Shown here: positions 35,726 through 44,118 of the stretch, one piece after another
Layout: each line of letters starts with the position of its first letter
Position numbering within the stretch: position 1 is the first letter of the stretch
Assembly: GCA_017999985.1 (NCBI GenBank)
Contig: JAGNKU010000001.1
Coordinates: 179,421-237,275 of the forward strand
Length of the DNA stretch: 57,855 nucleotides
Direction of reading: 5' to 3'
DNA from: Phycisphaerae bacterium
GTDB taxonomy: Bacteria > Planctomycetota > Phycisphaerae > UBA1845 > Fen-1342
Program-made: the position numbers and the translations under genes
The notes under the pieces: generated by a model
Database searches by the model: none
Told to the model about the DNA's origin: nothing
The model's input: only the letters and a program-made list of their open reading frames with translations

Positions 35726-37297
35726 TCACACCGGCCGGCGGCGCCCCCAGCGCAGCCAGCACAGACCGGCCAGCGTCAACGGCAGCATGGCCGTGCCGCT
35801 GGCGCCACACAGACTGATGGGCGACACGCCGCCGTTCGGCGTGCCGTCGTTCGGGTCCGTGTCGTCCCCGGTGTCGGGCGCGCCGAAATCCGGCACGCCG
35901 CTGTAGTCCGTGGGTGGATTGTTGTCATCATCTCCCGGTGCCGGGGTATTGCTGTCGTCCGGCTCGGTGGGCTCGAGCGCGTTGGGATCGACCATGACCG
36001 GGTTCAAGAGGAAGCCGCGCGTGCTGCCGTCGCTGCTGCCCCGGATGGTGCCCCAGCCGACGATCACGCCATCTTCGTTGATGTCCCGGGCCTCGGTCAG
36101 CGTGATGCCCGGAGTGATCCGCTTGCCGTCCTCGTCCAGCAGATACAGCAGGTCGTTGAGATCCTGCATCACGCCGTCACGGTAGACGAAGGCCCGGCGG
36201 TTCCGCTCCTCATCCTCGGCCCAGCCGACGATGACGCCGGCATCATTGATGGCGGACGCGGCGCTGAACCCATGCAGCGGGTCGTCGCGCAGCGTGCCAA
36301 GGTCCGTCATCGTACCGTCGCTCCAGTAGAACGCCCGGGTGTAGTGCTCGCCCGTGGGCGCGTCATAGTCCGACTCGCCGACCACGTCACCGTTGTTGTT
36401 GATCGCGCGACCCCAGCTGTTCACGCCGCCCAGCGTCCCGAGGTCCGCCATCAGGTCATTCACGCCGCCCGCGCCTGCGTACCACTGGTCGGGAAAACCG
36501 TCGGCGTTGTTGTCCAGCGGCGTCAGCAGGAACGCGTGGTAGCCGCCGGTGCCGTCGCCGCGCAAGGTGTACGAGTAGCCGGTGACTTCGCCGGCGTCGT
36601 TCACGGCGGTGGCGCTGCTGACGGGATCCGAGGCGGCGAGCGTGCCGAGGTCGATCATGAGGTCATTCACGAGGTCCTCGTTCAGGTCGGCCACGAACGT
36701 GCCATTCAGCGGGCGGACCAGGAAGGCGTGCGTCACGCCGTCAATGCGATCGGCCCAGCCCACGACGTAGTTGCTGTTGCTGATGCCGATGGCGGCGCTG
36801 TCATACGCCGTCTGGCACGGGTTGCCGAGCGTCATGAGGTTGGCGAGGGCGTCGCCGGGATAGGGCGTCGCCAGGTCGCTCAGCACCGAGGGGCGCAGGA
36901 CGAAGGCGTTGGTGATGACGAACGTCGGCGGGCACTCGATCGAGGTGCGCGCGGTGCCGACGATCTGGCCGCCGTTCGAGATCGCGAAGGCCTCGCTGTA
37001 GTCCTGGTCGAACAGCGGGTGTTTGAGGCTGAAATGCACGGTGCCGTGCAGGTCGGTCGTGGCCCGGTTGTGCCACTGGGCCGAGTGCTTGCCGCTGTCG
37101 GCCTGGACCCAGCCGACGGCCTGGCCGGTGTTGTTCACCGAGTACGCGCGACTCTGTCCGCCCTCGGGCGCGGTCAGTTCGATCAGCTCGTAGCGGAGCA
37201 CGAGCCCGTTCTGGGCCAGGGCGGCCAGGGCGGCCACGCCGCCTAGCAGGGCAACGCCCAGAAACCGATTGGTCAGTTTGCTGGAGGACCTCAGCAT
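35726..37297 (-). CDS. HAF-repeat secreted protein with C-terminal membrane anchor
   Basis: This 523-residue protein has a signal peptide (about 12-30). Repeats of about 50 residues follow the HAF pattern ('MTDLGTLRDDPLHGFSAASA', 'AINDAGVIVGWAED', 'RAFVYRDGVM'). The tail is Asp/Pro/Asn-rich, followed by 'LCGASGTAMLPLTLAGLCWL' and a basic end (RWGRRRP). A Cys before a C-terminal helix and arginines suggests a sorting signal like MYXO-CTERM or similar planctomycete tails. The start at 37297 has GGAGAA seven bases upstream and lies 33 bases after the stop of the FG-GAP gene, so both are one operon. Function is unknown, likely a surface propeller. Confidence 0.82.
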   Translation of the reverse strand: MLRSSSKLTNRFLGVALLGGVAALAALAQNGLVLRYELIELTAPEGGQSRAYSVNNTGQAVGWVQADSGKHSAQWHNRATTDLHGTVHFSLKHPLFDQDYSEAFAISNGGQIVGTARTSIECPPTFVITNAFVLRPSVLSDLATPYPGDALANLMTLGNPCQTAYDSAAIGISNSNYVVGWADRIDGVTHAFLVRPLNGTFVADLNEDLVNDLMIDLGTLAASDPVSSATAVNDAGEVTGYSYTLRGDGTGGYHAFLLTPLDNNADGFPDQWYAGAGGVNDLMADLGTLGGVNSWGRAINNNGDVVGESDYDAPTGEHYTRAFYWSDGTMTDLGTLRDDPLHGFSAASAINDAGVIVGWAEDEERNRRAFVYRDGVMQDLNDLLYLLDEDGKRITPGITLTEARDINEDGVIVGWGTIRGSSDGSTRGFLLNPVMVDPNALEPTEPDDSNTPAPGDDDNNPPTDYSGVPDFGAPDTGDDTDPNDGTPNGGVSPISLCGASGTAMLPLTLAGLCWLRWGRRRPV

Positions 37298-37329
37298 GGG
37301 AACGTTCTCCAAACCCACCCCCGGTGGTC

Positions 37330-38865
37330 TCATTCGATCAACTCGTTGCGGACCCAGCTCACGTGGTTGGCCGCGGGGTCGTCGCCGTTCAGGATCGCCA
37401 CGACATCGGCATCCCCGTCACCGTCCAGGTCGCCGTAGCCCAGCCGGCCGACGTCGCCCGGCGGGTCAAAGGTCACGATGATGTGCCCGGTCCACTCGTC
37501 GAACGGGATCGTCGGCGACTCGAAGTACCGCAGGGCCCCCCGGGTCCCGCCGACCACCAGTTCCAGGATGCCGTCGTTGTTCACGTCCAGCGCTTTGACC
37601 GCGCGGGGCTCGAAGGATTCGAAATTGACGATCGGCACGGTGTACCAGTCAAAGCCGCGGTCATTCACTTCCGTCGGCTGCACGAACAGCGTCAACTGCA
37701 ACTGCTCCGGGCTCGTGGCCACGACATCCACCAGGCCGTCGCCTGTGAGATCCGCGACGTCGATGGTGAAAGCACCGCGCACGCTGCCGATCCGGTGCTG
37801 CAGCCAGGTGGCCGCCGGATCGCTGGCATCGCCGCCGCCGGGGTTCTCGAACCACGCGACCTGCACGTTCTGGTCGTCGGTCGCGGTGGAGATCAGATCG
37901 AAGTAGCCGTCGCCGCTCAGGTCGTAGGCCCGCAGGTCGCGCGCCCCTTCGCGGTCGAGCACATCGTGGCGCTCGTGCGTGCCGAGCGCGAGCGTCGTCC
38001 ACCCCACGCCGTCCTCCGCGCCGCCCGGGTTGATCAGCACCTGCACGGAACCGGCCACGATGTCGATGGTCTCCAGCGGCAGGTCCGGCTTGGGCGTGAG
38101 CTGCACATGCAGGCGCCGCGAGGCGGCGATGTCGTTGTTGCCGTCGCGGTCGAAGTCGGCGATCTCGACGCTGGTGTAGCCCTGCTCGACGGTCACGATG
38201 TAGTTGTCCAGATTGGTGCCGACGCCGACCTCCTGGGCAAGGATCGCCGTGAGCTCCTCGTTGGAAATCGACTCGGTCGTACCCGCGATCATCTCGAGCG
38301 CACCGGTCGGCTGGCCCCATTCGTTCAGGACGTGCGTGCGGCCGGGATCCGCGGGGTGGTGCATGTAAACAACGCCGTCCTGCGTGGCGATCACGATGTC
38401 CAGGTTGCCGTCCCCGTCGAGGTCGCCGACGGCCAGGTCGGTGAGTTCCTTCCAAGCGTTCTCGCCGCCGTCGAGCGTCAGGCTGGCCAACTGACCGGCG
38501 CTCAGCTCGCCGTAGCTAAGCAGGATCTGCACGATGCCCTTGCCTTCCTGGTTGTAGCCCACCACCGGGTCGACGCGCCGGTCGCCGTTGAAGTCAATCA
38601 GCACGGGCGCGCGGGTCAGGTCCCCCACGCGATATGTCACCGTGGTCACGGCCTGCCCGCCGGTGAACGTCCGGCCGTCGATCAGCAACTCGGTGAAAGT
38701 GCTGCCCGAGCCCGAGATGAACGTGCTGCCCGCCACCACGGCCGTGCCGCCGCAGTTCCCGTTTAACAGGCACCAGCGCCACTCCGGCGCGCAGTTCAGC
38801 ACGCTGCCAGCCAGCAGTACCCCGCAAACCACCGCAAGCGTCAGGCGCATATGGCGAAGCTGCAT
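37330..38865 (-). CDS. Secreted FG-GAP/VCBS-repeat β-propeller protein
   Basis: This 511-residue protein has an N-terminal hydrophobic segment (6-22) ending near Cys24 ('AGSVLNCAPEW'), a weak lipobox because Asn precedes the Cys. Calcium-loop repeats of FG-GAP type recur: 'IDFNGDRRVDPVV', 'GDLDGDGNLDIVI', 'ADFDRDGNNDIAA', 'YDLSGDGYFDLIS', 'ADLTGDGLVDVVA', 'LDVNNDGILELVV', 'GDLDGDGDADVVA', giving a probable seven-bladed propeller. The start at 38865 has GGAG eight bases upstream. It is probably co-transcribed with the HAF-repeat gene. The role is likely binding at the cell surface. Confidence 0.85.
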   Translation of the reverse strand: MQLRHMRLTLAVVCGVLLAGSVLNCAPEWRWCLLNGNCGGTAVVAGSTFISGSGSTFTELLIDGRTFTGGQAVTTVTYRVGDLTRAPVLIDFNGDRRVDPVVGYNQEGKGIVQILLSYGELSAGQLASLTLDGGENAWKELTDLAVGDLDGDGNLDIVIATQDGVVYMHHPADPGRTHVLNEWGQPTGALEMIAGTTESISNEELTAILAQEVGVGTNLDNYIVTVEQGYTSVEIADFDRDGNNDIAASRRLHVQLTPKPDLPLETIDIVAGSVQVLINPGGAEDGVGWTTLALGTHERHDVLDREGARDLRAYDLSGDGYFDLISTATDDQNVQVAWFENPGGGDASDPAATWLQHRIGSVRGAFTIDVADLTGDGLVDVVATSPEQLQLTLFVQPTEVNDRGFDWYTVPIVNFESFEPRAVKALDVNNDGILELVVGGTRGALRYFESPTIPFDEWTGHIIVTFDPPGDVGRLGYGDLDGDGDADVVAILNGDDPAANHVSWVRNELIE

Positions 38866-39012
38866 GTTCAGGGCTCCATCTGAGCGGACGCCGGCAACCG
38901 GCCCGCGGCCCACGCCGGCCAGCGCCGGCCGCCGCAGACCCGGCGGTCCGGCGGAAACCAGGTACACTTCACTTATCGGGTCGGCACTTCGCAGCGGTGG
39001 CTTGACTTGGAA

Positions 39013-40179
39013 TCAGGCGGGAGCGCGGAATGGCGGCGGCGAAATGCGTTCCGGCGCGCTTTGCGCGGTGGGCGCAGAATTGACCGCCCCGGCGGCCGTC
39101 ACGACCGCCCAGGCTTCTCGGACGTGCCCGAGCACCGTGTCCACGTCGAGCCCGGCCAGGCAGTCGTGGTGGCCCAGCGGGCACGTGCGACGGTAGCACG
39201 GGGCACACGCGAGCGGCCGCATCACGATCCGCGCCGTCGCGCCATACGGCCCGGTGCGCGCCGGGTTGGTCGGGCCGAACAACGCCACCAGCGGTTTGCC
39301 GAGCGCGGCCGCGATGTGCATCGGCCCCGAATCGTGGCAGATCACCAGGTCCGCGAGCGCGAGAGCGGCGCTGAGGGCGCGCAGCGACGTGCGCCCGACG
39401 AGGTCGACCACCGGGCCCGCGCCGGCGGCGATGAGTTCCTGCGCGAACGTCCGATCGTCGGGCGCCCCGAGCAGCACGCACGGCGGCCAGCCCTCGGCGT
39501 GCAAACGCGTGCACAAGGCCGCGAGACGCGCCACGGGCCAGCGCTTCGACGCCCAGCGCGCGCCGGGAATGACGGCGATGAAGTGATCGAGCGGCCGCCC
39601 GGCGGCGTCGGCCAGCAGACTCCGGGCGGCTGCGAGTTCATCGGCGCGCAGCCCCAGCGGAAACCGTGGCGTGTCGAGCGGCAGCCCCAGACTGCGGCCG
39701 ACGGCGAGATTTCGGTCGACGGCGTGGCAGTCGGCGGGGCCAGACGCAGGTGTGCGGACGCGCTGCGTGTAGAACAGCCATGCGAATTCGCGCGCCGCGG
39801 CAAAGCCAACCCGCCGGCGGACCCCGCTGGCCCAGGCGAGAAACCCGCTGCGCACGAGCCCCTGAAGATCGATGACCAGGTCGAACCGGCGGCGGCGCAG
39901 GCCCCACACGAAGCGGACGAATTCCGCGAGGATCCGGGGGCTCTGGAGCATGCGCCCGTAGCGTCGCCGGTCGAAGCGAATGACCTCGTCGAGCAACGGA
40001 TGACCATCGAGCAGCGGGGCAAACGCGTTGCCGGCCAGCCAAGCGATGTGGGCAGTCGGGTGCGCCGCGCGGAGCCCGACGAGGACCGGCAGAGCATGGA
40101 CGATATCGCCGAGCGAGCTGGGCTTGATAATGAGAATTCGTTCTGGATTAGCCGGGATCACTGGCGCTTTGCTCCGCAT
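39013..40179 (-). CDS. Glycosyltransferase family 9 (heptosyltransferase-like)
   Basis: This 388-residue GT-B enzyme has the N-terminal GT9 motif 'IIKPSSLGDIVHALPVL' and the donor-side motifs 'PGARWASKRWP' and 'CHDSGPMHIAAALGKPLVALFGPTNP'. These are diagnostic of the ADP-heptose:LPS heptosyltransferase family (WaaC/WaaF/WaaQ). The expected role is transfer of heptose or a related sugar to the LPS core at the inner membrane. A Cys cluster near the C-terminus ('CAPCYRRTCPLGHHDC') is common in this branch. The start at 40179 has no clear ribosome-binding site, so the N-terminus is uncertain. Confidence 0.88.
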   Translation of the reverse strand: MRSKAPVIPANPERILIIKPSSLGDIVHALPVLVGLRAAHPTAHIAWLAGNAFAPLLDGHPLLDEVIRFDRRRYGRMLQSPRILAEFVRFVWGLRRRRFDLVIDLQGLVRSGFLAWASGVRRRVGFAAAREFAWLFYTQRVRTPASGPADCHAVDRNLAVGRSLGLPLDTPRFPLGLRADELAAARSLLADAAGRPLDHFIAVIPGARWASKRWPVARLAALCTRLHAEGWPPCVLLGAPDDRTFAQELIAAGAGPVVDLVGRTSLRALSAALALADLVICHDSGPMHIAAALGKPLVALFGPTNPARTGPYGATARIVMRPLACAPCYRRTCPLGHHDCLAGLDVDTVLGHVREAWAVVTAAGAVNSAPTAQSAPERISPPPFRAPA

Positions 40180-40524
40180 GGCGCACACTATACACGCCAG
40201 CCGGCGCCGCGGCACCCGACCCCCCGTGGAAACGCTCAAACCCCCGCTTGCCTGCCGGGTTGCGCGAATTTAACTTGATTCGTCCGAGGGCCTCTGCTAT
40301 CGTCTGAGCAACTCGGAGGGCCGTGGGGGGAACCCGATCGGCCACGCCCCGCCCGGGCGAGATTCTGCGCTCTGACGCGTGCCAGTGGCCCAAGAACCGA
40401 GCGAACGTAAAGCCCGTGCCGCACGGGGCGCGTCAGGTGCATCCCGCCGGCGCGACCGTCCATGTAGCAGACTTGAAGTAACCGAAGCACAGACAAGAAG
40501 TTAAGACAGAACGCGAACTACGCC
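40180..40524 (+). promoter_or_regulatory. 345-bp divergent region with candidate EF-G promoter and long leader
   Basis: TTGATT at 40275-40280 and TATCGT at 40298-40303 are 17 bases apart, a fair sigma70-type promoter for the EF-G gene. This leaves a leader of about 215 bases, with a short hairpin CCCGTG-CCG-CACGGG near 40410-40430 and an A-rich end (aagaagttaagacagaac) but no GGAG-type site before the ATG at 40525. No small gene is visible. Confidence 0.4.
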
Positions 40525-42639
40525 ATGAACCCCATCCACCGCATCCGCAACATCGGGATCTCCGCCCATATCGACTCGGGCAAGACCACGCTCTCAGAGC
40601 GCATTCTCTTCTATTCCGGGCGGATTCACCGCATGGGGGAGGTGCACGACGGCGGCCGCGGCGCGGTCATGGATTACATGGACCTCGAACGCGAGCGCGG
40701 CATCACCATCACGTCCGCCGCCACCAGCGTCCATTGGGGCGAGCACGACATCAATCTGATCGATACGCCGGGCCACGTCGACTTCACTGTCGAAGTCGAA
40801 CGTTCGCTGCGGGTGCTGGATGGCGCGATCCTGGTTCTGTGCGGCGTCGGTGGCGTGCAGTCGCAGTCGCTCACGGTCGACCGGCAGATGAAACGTTACG
40901 GCGTGCCGCGGATCGCCTTCATCAACAAGCTTGATCGCGTCGGCGCCGATCCGGCCCGCGTCGTCGCCGAGGTGGAGAAGAAGCTCGGCCTGGTGGCCGT
41001 GCCGCTGCAACTGCCGATCGGGCTCGAGCAGGACCACCGCGGCGTGATCGACCTGATCACGATGGAGGCGCTGTACTTCGACGGCGCTTCCGGCGAGCGC
41101 GTGCGGCGCGAGCCAATCCCCGCCGAGCTGCGCGCGGCGGCCCAGCGCGCGCGGCAGGGACTGCTTGATACGCTTTCGCTGTACGACGACGAGCTCATGG
41201 AACTGCTGCTAGACAACGACGCCGCGGCGGCCGATGGCGTGACCCTCGTGCCCGAGCCGCAGCGGCTGCACGACACGATCCGCCGGCTGACGATTGCGCG
41301 CGACATCGTGCCGGTGCTGATGGGCTCCGCGTTCCGCAACAAGGGCGTGCAACCGCTGCTGGATGCGATCGTGCAGTACCTACCCTCGCCGCTGGACATC
41401 GTGTACTACGCGCGCGACAACGACAACGACGGCGCCGAGGTGGCCATCACCGCGGACCCGGACGCGCCGCCGGTCGTGATGGCGTTCAAGCTCGTCGAGG
41501 AATCGTTCGGGCAGCTCACGTACGCGCGCGTCTACCAGGGTCACGTGCGCAAGGGCACGGTGCTGCGCAACACGCGCGTGCGCCGCACAACACGCGTCGG
41601 GCGCATGGTGCGCATGCATGCGAATGACCGCGCGGACGTGGACGAAGCTGGTCCGGGCGACATCGTTGCGTTCATCGGCGTCGAGTGTGCCTCGGGCGAC
41701 ACGTTCTGCGACGACCGGCTGAACTACGCGCTCGAAAACATCCTGACGCCGGAGCCGGTGATCTCGCTCGCGATCGCGACGGCGAAAGGCGCCGACCGCG
41801 ACCGGCTTTCGAAGGCGCTGGCGCGCTTCGTCCGCGAGGATCCGACGTTTCATGTGCGCAGCGATCCGGAGTCGGGCGAGACGATCATCGCCGGGGTCGG
41901 CGAACTGCAGCTCGACATCTACGTGGAGCGCATCCGCCGGGAGTATGGCTGCCAGGTCGTCACCGGCGCGCCGCGTGTCAACTACCGCGAGGCTCCGACC
42001 CGCCCGGCGACGTTCAACTATCGGCACCGCAAACAGACCGGCGGGTCCGGGCAGTACGGCCACGTCATCGGCCGACTCGAGCCGCTGCCCGAGGACGCGG
42101 CCGCGGACTACGAGTTCGAGAACGAAGTCACCGGCGGCCGGATCCCGACGGAGTACATTCCGTCGTGCGACAAGGGCTTTCAGGCGGCGCGCATGAACGG
42201 GCCGCTGGCCGGCTACGAGGTCGTCCGCGTGCGGATGGTGCTGGAGGACGGCACCTCGCACGCGGTGGACTCCTCCGATCTCGCGTTCCAGGTCGCGGCC
42301 CGCGAGGCATTCAAGCAGGCCTACGCCGAGTCGCGGCCGGCCATTCTCGAGCCGATCATGAAGGTCGAGGTCGAGGTGCCGACGGAATTGCAGGGTGGCG
42401 TCGTGGGTGACCTGACGTCGCGCCGGGGCGTCATCCACGGGACGGACATCCGCGCGGACGTGACGGTGATCATCGCCGACGTGCCGCTGGCGACAATGTT
42501 CGGTTACGCGACGGATCTGCGGTCGATGACGCAGGGGCGGGGAACATTTTCGATGCAGTTCGGGTACTACCGGGCGGCGCCGCGCGACGTGCAGGAAGAG
42601 ATCATCGCGAAGGCGAAAGCCACCGGTAGCAAACGCTAG
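40525..42639 (+). CDS. fusA: Elongation factor G, spd/mitochondrial EF-G1 type
   Basis: This 704-residue translation GTPase has its P-loop at 14-22, 'AHIDSGKTT', with Ser18 where canonical EF-G has Ala. 'RGITIT' is at 59-64, 'DTPGH' at 80-84 and 'NKLD' at 134-137. The stretch 'RIHRMGEVHDGGRGAVMD' and 'SLRVLDGAILVLCGVGGVQSQS' match human GFM1-like EF-G1, the spdEFG subtype of spirochaetes, planctomycetes and some deltaproteobacteria. In those lineages EF-G1 performs translocation and a second EF-G recycles ribosomes. All five domains are present. The gene stands alone, away from a str operon. No Shine-Dalgarno sequence is visible. Confidence 0.95.
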   Translation: MNPIHRIRNIGISAHIDSGKTTLSERILFYSGRIHRMGEVHDGGRGAVMDYMDLERERGITITSAATSVHWGEHDINLIDTPGHVDFTVEVERSLRVLDGAILVLCGVGGVQSQSLTVDRQMKRYGVPRIAFINKLDRVGADPARVVAEVEKKLGLVAVPLQLPIGLEQDHRGVIDLITMEALYFDGASGERVRREPIPAELRAAAQRARQGLLDTLSLYDDELMELLLDNDAAAADGVTLVPEPQRLHDTIRRLTIARDIVPVLMGSAFRNKGVQPLLDAIVQYLPSPLDIVYYARDNDNDGAEVAITADPDAPPVVMAFKLVEESFGQLTYARVYQGHVRKGTVLRNTRVRRTTRVGRMVRMHANDRADVDEAGPGDIVAFIGVECASGDTFCDDRLNYALENILTPEPVISLAIATAKGADRDRLSKALARFVREDPTFHVRSDPESGETIIAGVGELQLDIYVERIRREYGCQVVTGAPRVNYREAPTRPATFNYRHRKQTGGSGQYGHVIGRLEPLPEDAAADYEFENEVTGGRIPTEYIPSCDKGFQAARMNGPLAGYEVVRVRMVLEDGTSHAVDSSDLAFQVAAREAFKQAYAESRPAILEPIMKVEVEVPTELQGGVVGDLTSRRGVIHGTDIRADVTVIIADVPLATMFGYATDLRSMTQGRGTFSMQFGYYRAAPRDVQEEIIAKAKATGSKR

Positions 42640-42661
42640 GGGCTGCGGTCTCGGCAGCCCC
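42639..42661 (+). terminator. Strong hairpin right after the EF-G stop
   Basis: GGGGCTGC (42639-42646) and GCAGCCCC (42654-42661) form a perfect 8-bp stem with a 7-base loop, starting in the stop codon itself. No T-run follows, so it is either a Rho-assisted end or an mRNA-stabilising stem. Confidence 0.5.
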
Positions 42662-42924
42662 ACGATGTGGGGGGCCGGCGCGCCGCGCGTGCCGACCGGC
42701 GCAGCGCCCCCGCCCTTACCCTTCATGAGCCGCGAAGGTCACAAGCCGGCTCCCGGCGCGCCCACGACCCTGGTCCTGCGGGAGGCACGCCCGGTTTTCG
42801 ACGATTGTCGGGGGCCTTTCCCGGTTGCGCTAAGCTTGTTGGGCACCCTTTGCCGATACGACTCGTTGCGCCCCTGGCATGGGCGCCGCGTTCTTTGTGC
42901 AGGCAGGGCAAAGGTTCAATCAAC

Positions 42925-43344
42925 ATGCGCGCAATCATGGGGCGACGATTCTGGCAGTGGGGTGGTCTGCGTAATCTGCGCGCGTATCCCGAGCAGGCAC
43001 GGTCATTTCGAACGACCACGCTGCTGGCCATCGTCGCCGTCTTCAACCTCTTCGACCTGGCCTTGACGCACTCCCAGTTGCCACGCGGCAACTTCGCCGA
43101 GGCGAACCTCCTGGCGACGACCCTCGCCGCTGGTCCGGCCGGGATGGCGCTCTACAAGCTGCTGCTCTTCGGGGCCGGGGCGTACGTCCTGTACCGCTAC
43201 CGGCGGCGGTGGGTATCGGAGGCGGGGCTCTGGGTACTGGCGACCGCCTACGCCGCCCTGATGGTCTGGTGGCAGCTTTACCTGGGCGCCGTCGAGATCT
43301 GCGTCAGTGACCCGGCGGTGACGGCACCGCTGGCGCTGTACTGA
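42925..43344 (+). CDS. Small membrane protein (DUF5658-like)
   Basis: This 139-residue protein has about three hydrophobic helices. 'LAIVAVFNLFDLALTHSQL' with 'NFAEANLLATTLA' matches the DUF5658 pattern (an Asp in the first helix and an E-x-N motif after the first loop). No function is known for that family. The ATG at 42925 is chosen because the upstream open frame has no hydrophobic pattern; only a weak AAAGG lies upstream. It is a single gene between EF-G and mscL. Confidence 0.65.
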   Translation: MRAIMGRRFWQWGGLRNLRAYPEQARSFRTTTLLAIVAVFNLFDLALTHSQLPRGNFAEANLLATTLAAGPAGMALYKLLLFGAGAYVLYRYRRRWVSEAGLWVLATAYAALMVWWQLYLGAVEICVSDPAVTAPLALY

Positions 43345-43563
43345 AGCCGAGTCGGTCGCCTGCCTGGGGGACCGCGCTGGTCGGACCGGGACTTCCGGGC
43401 TGCCGGTCGGCACGCCAGGGGGAACCACGCACCGCGCAACCGCTGACTCACGCCCGCGTCATTGCGGAGCGGACACCGGCGCGCTAGCATGCCCACCATC
43501 CGAACTGGGTCGAGCGAAGACCCACGTCGACCGTCATTTCGCGTTGCTCACGGAGAAAGTCCC

Positions 43564-44007
43564 ATGAATCCTGTCGATCGGCTCGCGTCCATCAACCCGG
43601 CCCAGAAGGCATTCGGCCTGCTCGAGGAGTTCAAGCGGTTCGCGTTCAAGGGCAACGTCATTGATCTCGCCGTCGGCGTGATCATTGGCGCGGCGTTTGG
43701 CAAGATCGTGGATTCACTGGTAAAGCACATCATCATGCCGCTGGTCAGCCTGCTGATCCCCGGCGAGCAGGGGTACCTCGGCTGGAAGCTGGTCGTGGGC
43801 GCGAAAGAAGTGCCCTATGGCCTCTTCATCGGCGAGGTCGTGAACTTCCTCATCGTCGCCGTGGCGCTCTTCATCTTCGTGGTGAAGTTCCTCGGCTGGA
43901 TCATGAAAGCCCGGAAGCAGGAAGTCGCGGCCGGGCCGCCGCCCCTGACGAAGGACCAGGAACTCCTCATTGAGATCCGGGACCTGCTGGGCAAGAGTCG
44001 CGCGTAG
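43564..44007 (+). CDS. mscL: Large-conductance mechanosensitive channel
   Basis: The protein has 147 residues. The N-terminal amphipathic helix and first membrane helix are clear ('EEFKRFAFKGNVIDLAVGVIIGAAFGKIV'), with the Gly/Ala-rich pore-lining face. The second helix is 'VVNFLIVAVALFIFVVKFLGW', and the C-terminal bundle is 'TKDQELLIEIRDLLGK'. MscL opens under membrane tension to release solutes during osmotic downshock. The ATG at 43564 has GGAGAAAG upstream. A short N-terminal addition of about 15 residues precedes the usual start. Confidence 0.95.
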   Translation: MNPVDRLASINPAQKAFGLLEEFKRFAFKGNVIDLAVGVIIGAAFGKIVDSLVKHIIMPLVSLLIPGEQGYLGWKLVVGAKEVPYGLFIGEVVNFLIVAVALFIFVVKFLGWIMKARKQEVAAGPPPLTKDQELLIEIRDLLGKSRA

Positions 44008-44060
44008 GCGCGCAGGACCGGCCGCGGCCACTGACGCTGGTCACACCGCCACTGCCGACA

Positions 44061-44086
44061 CCCGCGTACTCGCGGGCGAGGTTTTT
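44061..44086 (+). terminator. Rho-independent-like terminator after mscL
   Basis: CCCGCG (44061-44066), a TACT loop and CGCGGG (44071-44076) are followed after five bases by TTTTT (44082-44086). It lies 54 bases after the mscL stop, in the convergent gap with the antiporter gene. Confidence 0.55.
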
Positions 44087-44118
44087 GTGCGCTGCGCTGC
44101 GCGGCGGCGACCGGCGGG

